64,000 bases of DNA from Otatea glauca (taxonomy: Eukaryota; Streptophyta; Magnoliopsida; Poales; Poaceae). Position 1 is the stretch's first letter. Each line of letters opens with the position of its first letter. Positions 11,286 to 22,843 of this stretch are shown here, in pieces. Where the stretch lies: positions 270,115-334,114 of the forward strand of contig JAYEVK010000084.1 of the NCBI GenBank assembly GCA_036346275.1. Direction: 5' to 3'. Under the pieces are notes generated by a model. That model saw only the letters and a program-made list of their open reading frames with translations. It searched no databases and was not told where the DNA came from. The position numbers were made by a program, and so were the translations under genes.

Positions 11286-12983
11286 CAGCAGCACGCGTGT
11301 GGGCAAGGCAAGGAGGAGAAGTACTTGCTTGGTCGTCGTTTTCGCTCCTTGAGCCTTGCAGTGACGTGCGTGACGGTATGCTAATTGATTCCAATTGCAT
11401 TGCTCTTCCGCCGTACTGCTGTTGATGCTTAATACTATTCACCGGAATAAGTCTATTTGAACCCCTTGACTATTATGAAAATTCAAATTTCAACTTCAAA
11501 CTACAAAAACAGGTTAATCAACCCCCTCAACTATCAAATACTGTGCAATTCATGGGCGGAACTACAGCAGGGGTGAGCCGGGGCAGCCGAAGGAAGTCCT
11601 CCGATCCCTCCCTGTGCACCTGTCGTCATTTTGATTTCAATGTTTTCGGAACTTCATCAGAAGAGTGAAGTCAATACAGACTTAGTGATTGTATTAGTTA
11701 AGAACTTAGAACGTGTTTTCAAAGATTATTTATGTGGTTTGTTAGTTCAAGTCGTACTCTTTTTACATGTGTTGAGCCCCACTAACTATACGTCAGATAG
11801 GTTTGACTGTGAATTCTCCATAATTGGATCACGGGAGTTGCTGAACTGTCAGGAGTAAGGAGCACCATTGCAAGCTATTGTACGATACACCATCGTTTTT
11901 GCATGAGAACCGAGAACCTAAGCCTATTCTTAAAAGAAGTTACGGATGGTTTATTTTCGCCCTTTTCAAATGTATATTTAGTAACAACATCACATTTCGT
12001 ATGTATTTTACCTTGTTTTCATTAAAAAAAATCACATTATGCTGTTCGGAGAAGGCAGAGCAGTACAGCACCGAACAATACAGAATACGTTCGCGAGAGA
12101 GATGCAGACTAGACTCGTGGCCACTGTAACGGCGAGAGGACTCAGGGCAAGGGGAGGAACTTGTCCGCACGAATGGAACAACTGAAGCTTCCAGGAATGC
12201 CAGCGCAGCACTGGTACCAATTAGCTTCCAAGTTTTGTGTTTGATTCAGTCAGCCCTCTTACTTCCGGAAATGTCTTAACCACACAATCACGTATTTAAA
12301 TGGACATATTGTATGACATTGCTTGTTTCATTGAGAATCTTATAAGGAAAAAGAACAAGGACATTTCCAAGCGAAAATGGTCATTACTTAATCCACAAGG
12401 CGCAAGCAATCTAGAATTCTGTTAGATAACAGCGATTTAACCAAGAAAATTCCCGTGGTTGATCGAACAAGCAACCGGCTTTTTTTTTTCCTCCAAAGAA
12501 AGGCAACTGTCTTATAGTCAGGATACAGCGAAACTATATTGTAAAAAAAAAATGATACATCAATATTGGCCATGCTATACTGTTGGTGCCGGAGGGTTTT
12601 CTTGCAACTTTCACAGGGTATCATCATCCATTCACTGTCGTGATTTACAAATTATAGCCCATAATTCACCTCGTTGACCCCATCTCTGCTCTTTTTTTTT
12701 TTTTTGCCCTTCTTTTGAGATGAACACGTCTTTGAATTCCTTTTAACAGGGTATTCCTCAGCTAGAAAAGCCTTAAACAGAGTTTTTTCTTGTGAATTCA
12801 AGAGCACAAGGGATCAACCGTCTGACAATCTCAATTTCAACTGATAATTTCAAGATCTCTTCCTCGTTGGCTCAGATCTACCACCATCTGTTCCTTTCCT
12901 TTTTCGATTTGCCCGTTTCATTGCGCTTATCTTTCTCGTCGTCCTTTGTCTTGTTGGGCTCTACAATAACACCGCTTGCAACA
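11286..12983. other. Upstream and intergenic sequence, no gene seen
   Basis: This is the region upstream of the small gene, up to the left LTR of the copia element. At about 11455-11560 it holds sequence of the type found in grass miniature elements (GAACCCCTTGACTAT ... AACCCCCTCAACTATC), without clear ends. Poly-A and poly-T runs occur at about 12024, 12479, 12544 and 12690. The ORFs at 11631-11858, 11878-12129 and 12388-12627 resemble nothing and overlap antisense ORFs. Confidence 0.5.
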
Positions 12984-13132
12984 TGTAGTTTTAGAAAATT
13001 GCATGTATCCTGTTGAATCCCACACTCTTTATTTATAGCAAGAATTATAATTGTAATGCAATCAAACTCTACCTCTAACTTCCTAATTTACCTCTGATTC
13101 AATCTAATTCTATTCCGAATTCTATCCCAACA
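12984..13132 (-). repeat. 3' LTR of the copia element (149 bp)
   Basis: Starts TGTAGTTTTAGAAAATTG and ends TCTATCCCAACA. It matches 21222-21370 along its length (shared CACACTCTTTATTTATAGCA, AATCAAACTCTA and TCTAACTT). CTTTATTTATAGCA may hold the TATA/processing signals. The adjacent CTCCCCCTCAG at 13132-13142 is the complement of a polypurine tract. Confidence 0.85.
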
Positions 13133-14987
13133 CTCCCCCTCAGAATGGACTAAAAATATTGATCTTGTTACATATTGTAGCACTCTCGCTAGGATCTAAC
13201 CCTTTAGTAGAGTAATAAGCCAACTGTTCATTAGAGTTGACATACTCCATCTTTAGAATTATACCGTCCAACTTATCCTTGATAAAGAACCGATCGATTT
13301 CAACATGCTTGGTACGATCATAATATACCGGATTATTAGCAATGTTGTTCATAGATTTATTGTTACAATGCAATACCAAGGGATCATTCCTCAATACTCG
13401 GAGTTCAGATAATAGTCCCTTCATCTAGATCATCTCACTCAAGCTTAATGCTATTGATCTATATTCTGCCTCTGCGGTAGATCGAGCCACAACTTACCAC
13501 TTTTTACTCCTCCATGACACAAGATTACTGCCCATAAAGATGTTGTATCTAGATGTAGAGCTCCTATCATCTATATTACTTGCCCAATCAGCATCACAAT
13601 ATCCTTCAACATTCAAGTGTTGATTCCTCCGGAGCCAAAACCCTTTTCTAGGGCTACTCTTCAAATATCATAGGATCCGAAAGATAGCATCCATATGTCC
13701 CATTCTAGGATCATGCATATATCGATTTATCACACTCACTGCATATGAAATATCAGGTTTTGTATGGCACAAATAGATGAGATGCCCAACCAGTCTTTGA
13801 TAAGCCTCCTTGTCAACTGGATCACCAAACTCGGCACAGAGTTTGTGATTCCTGTCAATAGGTGAAGCAATATGACGACACCCAAGCATTCATGTCTCTA
13901 CTAACAGATCAAGAACATACTTCCTTTGATAGAGAACTATCTCTTTTGGAAACCAAGGGATCTCAATTCCAAGTATTGGACCTCCTTCTCCTAATCTCTC
14001 CTTCAGGCACGTGATTTCTTTACTATCATCTCCAGCTATCACAATATCATCAACATAGATTACTAGCATGGTGGTATGTGAACCTCTATGCTTGTATAAC
14101 ATTGTATGATCCCCATTGTACTAGGAATAGCCCATACCACAAACTGCATGTCTGAATCTATCAAACCATGCTCGTAGAGACTGCTTCATACTATATAAAG
14201 ACTTTTTAAGCTTACAAACCTTTCCAATAGTCTGTTTATTCTCAAAGCTAGGAGATATCTCCATATATACCTTCTCTTATAAATCTCTATGGAGAAATGA
14301 ATTCTTCACATGCAACTCATGAAGAGACCACCCAAAAAATAAAAGCACAAGAAATCAACGTCCTTCTTGTGCTCATCTTCGCTACTAGTGCAAAAGTCTC
14401 ATCATAGCCTATTCTATATATCTGACTATAACCTTTTGTAAACAACCTCGCCTTCTAGCTTTGCACCTTGCCTTCAGGAGTCTATTTCATTGTAAAGATG
14501 CATTTGCATCCCACTACTTTGTTTCCCACTAGAAGTGGAACAAGATCTCACGTCTTGTTCTTTTGAAGTGCACCAAGCTTTTCTTTCATAGCATGATTTC
14601 ATTTAGGATCCTACTTAGCAACCCGCTAATCCCTTGGAACATGCACTGTCTGGAGAGATACAATAAATGCTTTGTATGCAGAAGATATATAGAAATATGA
14701 GATGAAATTTGCATTGTCATGCTCAAAGTCATATTGCAGCGGTAGCTTTCTAGCATTAGATCTAATTGCCCTACATTGTGCAAGAATTAACCTATAAATG
14801 AAAGGAATCAGAGGGAACATTACCACTTGCCCCAAGGGAAGGCAAGGAAATTGATAGAGAGATTTAGGACTAGGACTTAATCAATTGGACTGGCTGGTTG
14901 TTTAGTTGGTGGTTCTCCTGATAAAACTTGCTCAAGTGCTAACGGCATCAATTGTTTCTCCATTGTCTCCCTAGTTCCTCTACTACC
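13133..14987 (-). pseudogene. Copia reverse transcriptase and RNase H remnant
   Basis: Read on the minus strand. At about 14230-14300 the RT part shows VKNSFLHRDL and KVCKLKKSLYSMKQSLRAWF. At 14040-14100 it reaches the catalytic motif IYVDDIVIAGDD (both Asp kept). At 13670-13830 it shows YQRLVGHLIYLCHTKPDISY. The RNase H end at 13140-13400 reads LHCNNKSMNNIANNPVYYDR, HVEIDRFFIKDKLDG and STKGLDP. The usual DNKSAI Asp is Asn here (CNNKSM). Several stops and frame changes separate the segments. The coding region continues through 14621-14987 in decayed form up to the nested solo LTR. Confidence 0.8.
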
Positions 14988-16138
14988 TGATACGGCCCTA
15001 ATTATTAACACTACTTTGGATCATGTTTCAAATGTGCAAATCAAGATGAACGATCAAAGTGGTGCTATTTTGAGCAAAGAAATGAAGTTTAGACAAGTGG
15101 CTAAGGGGGAGGTGAGGGAAGAAGGCCAAGGGAGGATGGTTGAAACCCTAAAATATGAGAAGTATATTTTGCCAACAATGCTTAAATCATATGGAGGTAA
15201 CACATGTGGTACATATGGCTGCATGGGCTAGCCAAGGGTATGGTCGCATGGGCCAAGGCGTTATGGCCGTATCGGCCAACCAAGGACATGGCCACATGAA
15301 TGGAGGATATGTGGGGCTTGCACATGATTTGGGAAGAGAAAAGGATAGCTCAAGTCATAGGAGAGAAGTAAGGAAAGAACCCAACTCGTTTGGAAAGAAA
15401 GAGAAAAATCAACTCAGATTGACATATATAATGAATTAAAAAGTCCATAACTTTCACGTATGAGTTCAGATTTTGACGTTCTTATACTTTTCTAAAAGTT
15501 TAGAATATTATCTTCATATCTTTCTATAGCAAGACCTTCCAATTTTGGTTCCTTCTATTTTAAATCGGTGACAAGTTTTAGCCTGCTTGTTGGCCGAATT
15601 TGAGTTTTAAAGTTGTAATCTCTTGCTATCTCTTAGAGTCCAAGTTGTCTATATTTAGAAGGTGAATTTGAGTTGGTTTAGATACGTTGGTCTTGTGGCA
15701 TACCCCACTGTACATATAAGATTATGCATAAGAAATAAAGAAAAGTCATAGTTGGTTTGTGATGCTATTGAGTGTGTGTGCATGAGAGTTTCCAATCTAG
15801 GGTTTGCTATTGTGGTGCAAGGCAAGGATAAACAATCCTTGGGATTACACCATTTAATCTACATGATTCTACTTCTTCAAGTCGTGACGATCTTGTTTAC
15901 GATTTGAGAAGGCATTACTAGCTTGGTGCTGATCGGCCAATTGTTCCTGTTCACTTGGTGCAAGAAGAACAAGACGACAGAGAGATGCTGCTAGGGATTC
16001 AATTTCACCACCAAGGTCCTACTTTTTCACTTGTGTCGTGCGTATTGAAGGGGAAACGAAGAGGAAAGATCTGCTGAAATTGAATACCGTGAAGATCATG
16101 CCACCCCTACGAGCCAATCCCTTAGTTAGCCCGTATCA
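14988..16138. mobile_element. Solo LTR (1151 bp) with TGATACGG/CCGTATCA ends
   Basis: The ends are an 8-bp inverted repeat, TGATACGG and CCGTATCA. The element is flanked by a perfect 5-bp target duplication CTACC (14983-14987 and 16139-16143). The interior has no pol or gag, only noncoding sequence; the ORFs at 15016-15231 and 15155-15439 resemble nothing. This is what recombination between two LTRs of a longer retrotransposon leaves. The flanking copia sequence is continuous when the element is removed. Superfamily is not determined. Confidence 0.9.
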
Positions 16139-16143
16139 CTACC

Positions 16144-16608
16144 TCTCGTAGAACTTGCTCATCTGATGGGATATGTGCTGACAATGGCTATTTCTCTCCC
16201 TTGTCTTTCGAAGCGTCTTCTCTGATATACCTTCAGTTCTTTCGGGGCTGTCACATCTCTTGTATATTTTTATCCAGTCCCAGAGAGGGACATAGAATTG
16301 TCCCTATAATAACAACTTTTCCCCCTCAATTATTACTCCCCCTCTTGACTATCACCCCCAGTGGTAGGAGAGAATTCCTTTAAGAATTGACTGAGATCAC
16401 CACTACTCGTGTAGTATGGCTTGAACTCCTAAAAAATTACATCCATACTAATGAATACTTTTCATTCCATTGGGTTCCAACACTTATATCCCTTCTGACT
16501 AGATGAATATCCTATGAAGACAAACTTCACAGCCTGATGATCTAGTTGGCCAACAGTTGACCAGTGATCCCGTACAAAACACACACAACTAAATACCATA
16601 GGGCCATA
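16144..16608 (-). pseudogene. Copia polyprotein segment between the two solo LTRs
   Basis: Decayed coding remains of the integrase C-terminal/linker part of the copia polyprotein, defined by position between the RT block (left) and integrase core (right). The minus-strand reading near 16480-16600 has copia-like pieces but many stops, so domain limits cannot be given. Confidence 0.5.
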
Positions 16609-18373
16609 TGAGAGCATCTAGGCCCCCTATTTTTTCAGTTATGCTTATTATGCAGGTTTTGGTGTTGATGATCAAGAAGCATACTTAGTATAAGATTACA
16701 ATAGCTATATTTGAAGAACTAGGCTAAGTTGTTTATTTTTAGTTTTGGCTTGGGAGTTGATTCAAGCCATATAGCTAGAATAACCGTACTATTAAGAGGG
16801 ATTATACACAAGTAATAATCTTGGTTCATATGCTAAAATCACTAAGATTACTTGGAGCATAGGACATTTCACATCTCTCACTCAAAAATCCAGATATCCC
16901 TTCACTTAGCCAAAAAGAGTTCTTTTTCGGACTAACTTCATTTAGTCCGACGCCGAAAAATCAAGTTTCAAGTTCTAACCGAGCGCACTCCATGTATGTC
17001 GGACCGACTTTTTCAGTCCGACGCTAGGAACTCTCTTTTGATGTATTTCAACCGAGCGTACACCGTTCACGACGGACTGATCTGAATTCATCCTTATCTT
17101 CAAGTCCGGCGTATGTTGTCTTTTCACTCTGAACAAATTTCTAGTCCGGTGTTAAGAATTACTTTACTCAAATCTTAACCGAGAACATGCCGTTTGCTGC
17201 GGACCAAAATTCTGAGTGTACGCTGGACCAACTTTTTCGGTCCGGCGCAAACGTGATTCTCTCTGGTAAAAACCAGCGGCTTTCTCTTTTACACCGGACC
17301 AACTTTTTCAGTCCGGCGCAAACATTATTTTGCTGGTATCCAAATAGAACAAAGCATGTGTATACCGTACCAATTTTGTCGGTCCGGCACAAACTTTTCT
17401 TTACCAGTACATGTATACGACGGATCGTTTTTTTCGGTCCGGCGCAAATGGGTCACACTGGGTACAATAATACTTCTCCAATCTTATGTACCCCGGACTA
17501 ACATTTTTAGTCCGGCGCATGTATATATTTCAACATATGACTCATACACCTTAAAATACTCATAAAAGAGGCAGTAGTTGACCTGTCTCATCCATCCTGC
17601 AGACCCCAACGAGCAAATGGCAGGTACAACAGTTACTTCTGTTCAGGCTCTCTATATACAATGCTTGAGTTCACAAAAAGAAGAAGAGCTTTGCACATAC
17701 ACACCCTTGACATTCTGAACACCGTTGACATCTTTCAAATCAATTACAACTCTTTGATCTTTAGCATTTCTGAGCTTTCATTCCATCAAAGAGTTTGAGC
17801 TTCAACTCATAAACCACAAACATTCATTCTGAACATTTAGAATTCTTGCTCTAAGCTGAGTCTAGTTTGCATCTAGCTACTGAACCAAGAGACAGGACTT
17901 GTGGATAGTCTATTGCTCTTGGAACTAGCTGTTTCTAGATGGTTGGAGAAGTTGTTGGTGCGACCTATCCAAAAGGGTTGTGGAAGGTCACAATTGCTGT
18001 AAAAGGTTGAGACTCACCTCACCGGAGTGGTGGAAGAGTCAAGCTAGTGAAAGACCAAAAGCTATTGAGATTAGCTATTTGGTGGAGCAATACTTCTGAA
18101 GAAGTGCTCTAACGGGGATGTAGGAAATTGGTCTCTGAACCTCGGTGAAAAACCCTTGAGTTATTCTGATATTGCTTTATCTCTGTGTGTTCATCTTATT
18201 GTCTGTAATCATTCAAGTTCTTCTTCAATTCTGATCTTACTGAAACAGAGTTGTGCTGAATTTCTATTCAAACTCTTTTCTGTTGCTATTTTTATTGAGA
18301 AAAGTTTTTCTTAAGTATTAAAAGATTTTAAAGTTGCCTATTCACCCCCCTCTAGGCCAACTTGATCCTTTCA
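16609..18373 (+). mobile_element. Solo LTR (1765 bp) of a SIRE-type copia element
   Basis: Begins TGAGAGCATCTAGGCCCC and ends CACCCCCCTCTAGGCCAAC followed by TTGATCCTTTCA, the typical ends of SIRE/Maximus-group LTRs in grasses. A perfect 5-bp target duplication CCATA flanks it (16604-16608 and 18374-18378). A CTATATAC box at about 17650 is a possible core promoter. An array of hairpin-forming repeats at 16921-17520 makes up a third of the LTR. No internal coding sequence remains. It interrupts the integrase region of the minus-strand copia element. Confidence 0.92.
16921..17520. repeat. About 72-bp tandem repeat with CGGAC...GTCCG hairpin cores
   Basis: Seven to eight diverged copies. Each core is like CGGACCAACTTTTTCAGTCC followed by GGCGCAAA; the CGGAC and GTCCG arms can pair around a T-rich loop. 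Spacers between cores vary in length (about 45-60 bp) and are poorly conserved, while the cores are kept. It lies in the upstream half of the SIRE solo LTR, where enhancer-like repeats are expected. Confidence 0.8.
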
Positions 18374-18378
18374 CCATA

Positions 18379-20690
18379 GGGGGGACCTCAAACTCTCGTT
18401 GACCCAAAAGAAGTTTAACAGGAGACTTCATCCCAAGAATTCAAGACAGTATGTGATTGATAAGATATGTCGTTGTCGTCACTACCTCTCTCCAAAATCT
18501 CTTCGACACATTTATCTGAAACATAAGTGAAAGTGCTACCTCCAATAAATGTTAATTCTTCCTCTCAGCCACTCTATTTTGAGGCGGGGTTCTTGGACAA
18601 GTGGTTGAATGAAATATACCATTCTCTGAGAGATACGCTGCAAACTCCTTGTTAACATACTAAGTTTTATTGTTTGTTCGAAGAATTCAAACCTTCGTAT
18701 CAAACTGAGTTGCCACCAACCGATGAAAGTCATGGAAACATTGAAGGAACTCACTCATGTGCTTCATCATATAGATCCAAGTCATACGATTATAGAAACC
18801 AATGAATATGACAAACCACTTAAAACCACTCATAGAGGTAACCGAGCATTGACCCCAAATATCAAAATGTATCAATATAAAAGGTTCACAACTCCGAAGA
18901 TCAATATTACTATAAGTAGACTATGTATGCTTTCCAAACTCACAAGCATCACATATAAGTTTACTCTTATCTATTTTATTAAGCAACTTAGGATATATCT
19001 GGCTCAAACTTTCAAACGAAGAATGTCATAAACAATGATGATGCAGAAAAATTTCTTCCCCAACTCCTCTTGGAGCCATGACCAATGCTGTATCCACCTG
19101 ATTAATATACCATAGTCTATTACACCTGATTTCAATCACAATTCACTTCTTAGTTCTCTTCTCCTAAAACAGACAAGAGTCCTCATCAAATAAAACAATG
19201 CATTTGAATTGATCGATGATGGAATTCACTGAAAGAAGATTAATCTGAAAGGATGAGACATGCAAGATATTGGATAAAGCAATGAATGGTGTTCACTCTA
19301 CATATCCTACTCCCTAAGTAAGATAAGAGGTTCCATCAGTTATTTAAATAGTTTCAGAGTGTGTATATAGAATGTAAAATGCAAATACCCTAAGAGAACC
19401 TGTGACACGCTTAGATGCTCCTGAATCTATGATCCAATTAATATGAGAATGTTTATATGTGAATCCAAGTGCTTGTGCCTGAATACCTTCACCCAAGTGG
19501 GTGTAGTTGGCAATGTTACTAAAGGAGGTGGTAGGTGTTGTCGTAGAATCTGAAGATTCTAATGCTTTGCCCTTCTGCCATTATTCCCACTGCATAGCCT
19601 ACTCGCCTGTTAGAGTAAAAGACACGCTTTCTTCTGCCATAGCCATATTAGCTCTAGGGCTATCCCTGCCCCTGCCTCGACCTCCATAACTCCAATCCCC
19701 TCCTCCTCCTCCAGGATCACCATGACCAACACGATCTACACCTTGGCCTCCACTATACCATGGGAGAGGCCATGTATAACTCATGTGTCCTCTTGCCTCA
19801 TAGTTGTAACACTTCCTATCATTAGGTACATCATAGATAGATCTGACTCGGTTGTTGCTCCATAACTCATAGCCAAACTTCCTCTTGTACCATAGCTGAA
19901 ATTGCCTCCTCTATAGTAGGTAGGTTCACCAATTGAAACATGGCAGCTCTCCTGCTCTCAAATTTTGGGTTTAGCCCATTTAGGAAGTGTGTGACCTGTC
20001 TACATTGCAACCATAATCAACCAACCTCAACATCACTAGAATATGTCAATTGCATGGATCATAGTGATCCAATTCTGCCCATAGTTACTGCAATTCACTA
20101 GCATACTCCTGGACAATCTTCTCTTCCTATTTCAGGACCTCTACATTGCCCGAAACTTCCACCATTATCATCATGTTGCTTGCCCTGGACATGTCGCTCA
20201 AGGTATTTCACATCTCCGTTACATTATGCATCTTTTGCACCATCTAAGCGATGGATGGATACATTGAAGTCAGCAATCAAACCACCACCACAGAGTTAAT
20301 GGTGCTCCAAATAGTCCAATCCATGCTTTCATTGTCCACAGGCTCAACACCAGTCTCCTGTAGGTATTGCTTCACTCCCTTCAACCTTAGAATTAGCTGA
20401 GCCCTTCAAGACCAACTCAGGTAATTCTTGCTTACTTCTAACTTCACATCATTCAACATCAGCTCTAGCTTCAGTTCAGATGATCCTGTTTTAGCACTCG
20501 GACCAATCATACCTGTCACTAAAAGATCCTGTAGCTTCTCATGTGACCTCGTGTGACCAGTGAGGAAGTTGACTCAACCACCGCCCTCCTTTTCTCTTAG
20601 CCGACTTTATCATGGCGTCCTCCTCTAGCTTCCTCATAGCTTTAATCTCTTCCAGAGTCATCTCGTACAATCTACTGAAGCAATGCTGAT
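18379..20690 (-). pseudogene. Copia gag, protease and integrase core remnant
   Basis: Read on the minus strand from right to left. Decayed gag occupies about 20690-19700 (start region MTLEEIKAMRKLEEDAM near 20660). A Gly/Arg-rich zinc-knuckle-like stretch lies at about 19660-19800. A GAG-pre-integrase zinc motif (LICDACEFGKHT) lies near 18930. The integrase core at 18690-18875 reads HFDIWGQCSVTSMSGFKWFV then MTWIYMMKHMSEFLQCFHDF and VATQFDTKV. The match to plant copia polyproteins is good over the integrase core and weaker elsewhere. Frame changes are frequent and the downstream part is cut by the SIRE solo LTR. Confidence 0.75.
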
Positions 20691-21207
20691 TGCTAATCTA
20701 TGCCACTTGTATATCCACGATCACGGCAATCAATCTTCAAACATCAATGTCAACACAAATCATATATATAGTACCTCTAATACACATGCAATTAAAAAAA
20801 CAAACCTCTTTTTCCCTTTTTTTTCCTTCTTTTTTTCTTTCTTTCTCCTCCCTCCTTTTTTCTCCCTTCTTTTTCCTTTTCCTCTACTCTCCTTTTTCTT
20901 TTTGGCCAGCTTCTTCTTCCTTGTTTTCTTTCTCCTGTCTCGGTGATGGCTGCAGGCATGGCGACCTCTGCAGCGACGAAGGCTACCCAACGATGGTGGC
21001 GCCGCTCTATGCGCCGACGACGGTAGCAGGTGCCCCCAAACTGGCAGCGATGGCGCGGCCCTTGAGTGGGCAACGGCGGTGCAGCCTCTAAGTGGGCAAT
21101 GGCAGTGCGAGGCTGTATATCTGAGCAGTAGTGGTGGTGGTGGATGGGAAGAGGGGGGGTATCGATGAGATCGGATCAGGGACAGGGAGGCGACGAAGAT
21201 CGAGATA
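20691..21207. other. 5' leader of the copia element with a long pyrimidine tract
   Basis: The stretch 20800-20945 is almost pure C/T on the plus strand (purine on the minus strand), followed by GC-rich sequence to 21080. Long ORFs on both strands here follow from the skewed composition. No protein is recognised. Confidence 0.5.
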
Positions 21208-21209
21208 AG

Positions 21210-21221
21210 GCTATGATACTA
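21210..21221 (-). promoter_or_regulatory. Primer binding site of the copia element (decayed)
   Basis: On the minus strand this reads close to TGGTATCAGAGC, the complement of the initiator-Met tRNA 3' end (seen: ATAGTATCATAGCC), directly next to the right LTR. Two mismatches. It fixes the element's orientation. Confidence 0.6.
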
Positions 21222-21370
21222 TGTAGTTTTGGAAGAATTGTGTATCCTATTGGATACCACACTCTTTATTTATAGCAATAAATATAATTGTATCGTAATC
21301 AAACTCTATGTCTAACTTTCTAATTTATCTCTAATTCAATTTGATTATATTCTGAATTCTATATATAAAA
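21222..21370 (-). repeat. 5' LTR of the copia element
   Basis: Partner of 12984-13132: TGTAGTTTTGGAAGAATTG ... CACACTCTTTATTTATAGCA ... TCTGAATTCTATA. The outer 12 bp have diverged from the left copy (expected TCCCAACA), so the right limit is estimated from the partner's length. Confidence 0.75.
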
Positions 21371-22129
21371 AAAACTTCGTATTCTGCAGGGCCTTCTCCA
21401 TCTCATCATTTTCGTTGTCAATTAAGTGCTTTTGCAGAAACTTCTGGTCCACAGTAGCTTCGTACAGGAAAATGACAAAGTTGGGAATCATACAGGAAAA
21501 TGATGAAGTTAACGCGAAGGCGCTTCAAGCTTATTTTAAGGTCTTTGATAGAACGTTGTCTAGCACAGAGATTCAGGCGCTGACGAAATTGGTTGGCCTA
21601 AAGCGCCACCGGCAGCACTACCGGTCCCGGGGATGGAAGCATCGTCTCCAGGCCAGGTGCCAGGTGGAGGTGATGGCGAGTTAGTCTTTGTTATGCCACA
21701 CGGCGTTGTCTTGACGATGATTTGTTTCAATGAATTGAATTGTAAGACTGCCATTTCGACTGTCAGGGGGCTGAACAGTAAGGCCCGTAGAGGTGCGTTC
21801 TTTGAGTAGGTCCAAAGCGTGAAAGCCGTCATCGTTTGTCTCCAGGAAATAAATGTAAAATCCTAACCTAAAATCCGTTAAAGTCTAGTCCACTATGAGG
21901 TAGATCTACGCATATATATTATTCCGCTTACATTTTTGTCATAATTTTATAGAAAGGAGTTGATGCAGAGGTGCTATGTTTAGATCTAAAAACATTATAT
22001 AATACTACGTACAAAGAGGTTGATCCAGTAGTGCTATATTTAAATCCAACAAATATTGTATACTACTACAACTCAGTTTAAATAAATGATATGACACTAA
22101 TCCTACTAACGTTCCACGTAAACTACTAA

Positions 22130-22840
22130 GGCCCTTTTTGTTTCGGCTTTTTCACTGGCTTAAAAGCAGAAAAGCCAAAGCCGAAACAAACGACTGGCTT
22201 TTAAGCCGGGCTTAAAAAAAGCCAAAAGTCTCCATATAACTATAAGCCAAAAGCTAGATGAGAGGTGCTTTTTTGGGCTTTTTTGGGATGAAATAACCCT
22301 TGGAAGTCTCCAAAATTACCCACAATCTTAAAAGGTATTTCAAACTTTCTAGCAATAAGCTACACTCAGGGTTCACAAAATCGAATTTCAAAAAATCGTT
22401 CGAAGTTCGAAAACCGCAAAAATCGCTCGAAAACCATCAGAAATCGAAGGGTTAAGAAATAAAAAAAATTTGAAAAAATTCAAAAAAATCGAAAACAATT
22501 CGGTTTTTCGCAAGAAACCGCTTGGTTTTTAAGAAACGGTACGGTTTTTCAACGGTTTTCGAGCGGTTTTCAACGCATAATTTTTTTTTCAAATTTTTTG
22601 ATTTTTTTAAATTTAAATAAAACGGTTTACCGAACGGTTTTGGATATCGAACCACAGTGGTACACTCGAAAACCGCAGTTTTCGTCGATTTTGTGAATCC
22701 TGGCTACACCATCTAACCCATCAAAAAGCCAGGATACCAAACAGCATGTCTTGCTTAAAAGCAGACGGCTTAAAAGTTCGTTAAGCCAAAAACTAGCTTT
22801 AAGCTAAAACCAAAAAGCCTAAGCCGAAACAAACAGGGCC
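22130..22840. mobile_element. Tourist-like (PIF/Harbinger) miniature element
   Basis: The terminal inverted repeats match at 19 of the first 20 positions: GGCCCTTTTTGTTTCGGCTT at the left end and GGCCCTGTTTGTTTCGGCTT read from the right end. TAA flanks both sides (22127-22129 and 22841-22843), the target duplication of PIF/Harbinger elements. No coding sequence. A separate 336-bp element lies inside; without it and its duplicated target it is about 367 bp. Confidence 0.75.
22367..22702. mobile_element. hAT-like nonautonomous element (336 bp), nested in the Tourist-like element
   Basis: Terminal inverted repeats CAGGGTTCACAAAATCG and CAGGATTCACAAAATCG (right end, reversed) differ at one of 17 positions. 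Eight-bp flanks GCTACACT (22359-22366) and GCTACACC (22703-22710) match at 7 of 8, as expected for an aged hAT duplication. The interior is AT-rich with many CGGTTTT/AAAACCG motifs in both orientations and no coding content. Confidence 0.8.
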
Positions 22841-22843
22841 TAA

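Larger units (their letters stand above)
12984..21370 (-). mobile_element. Ty1/copia retrotransposon with very short LTRs, carrying two nested solo LTRs
   Basis: Minus-oriented element. Two similar terminal repeats of about 149 bp (12984-13132 and 21222-21370) flank gag, protease, integrase, reverse transcriptase and RNase H remains. Read on the minus strand the order is gag, integrase, RT, RNase H, the copia order. The PBS-like sequence beside the right LTR and the purine-rich GAGGGGG tract beside the left LTR agree with this orientation. Insertions at 14988-16138 and 16609-18373 account for about 2.9 kb; without them the element is about 5.5 kb. Stops and frameshifts show it is dead. The target duplication is not clear because the right outer end has decayed. 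Confidence 0.85.

Noticed and set aside
20683..21091. Plus-strand ORFs with hydrophobic Phe/Ser-rich stretches resembling membrane segments
   Set aside because: Produced by the pyrimidine tract in the copia leader; the reverse strand gives a matching Lys/Arg/Glu run.
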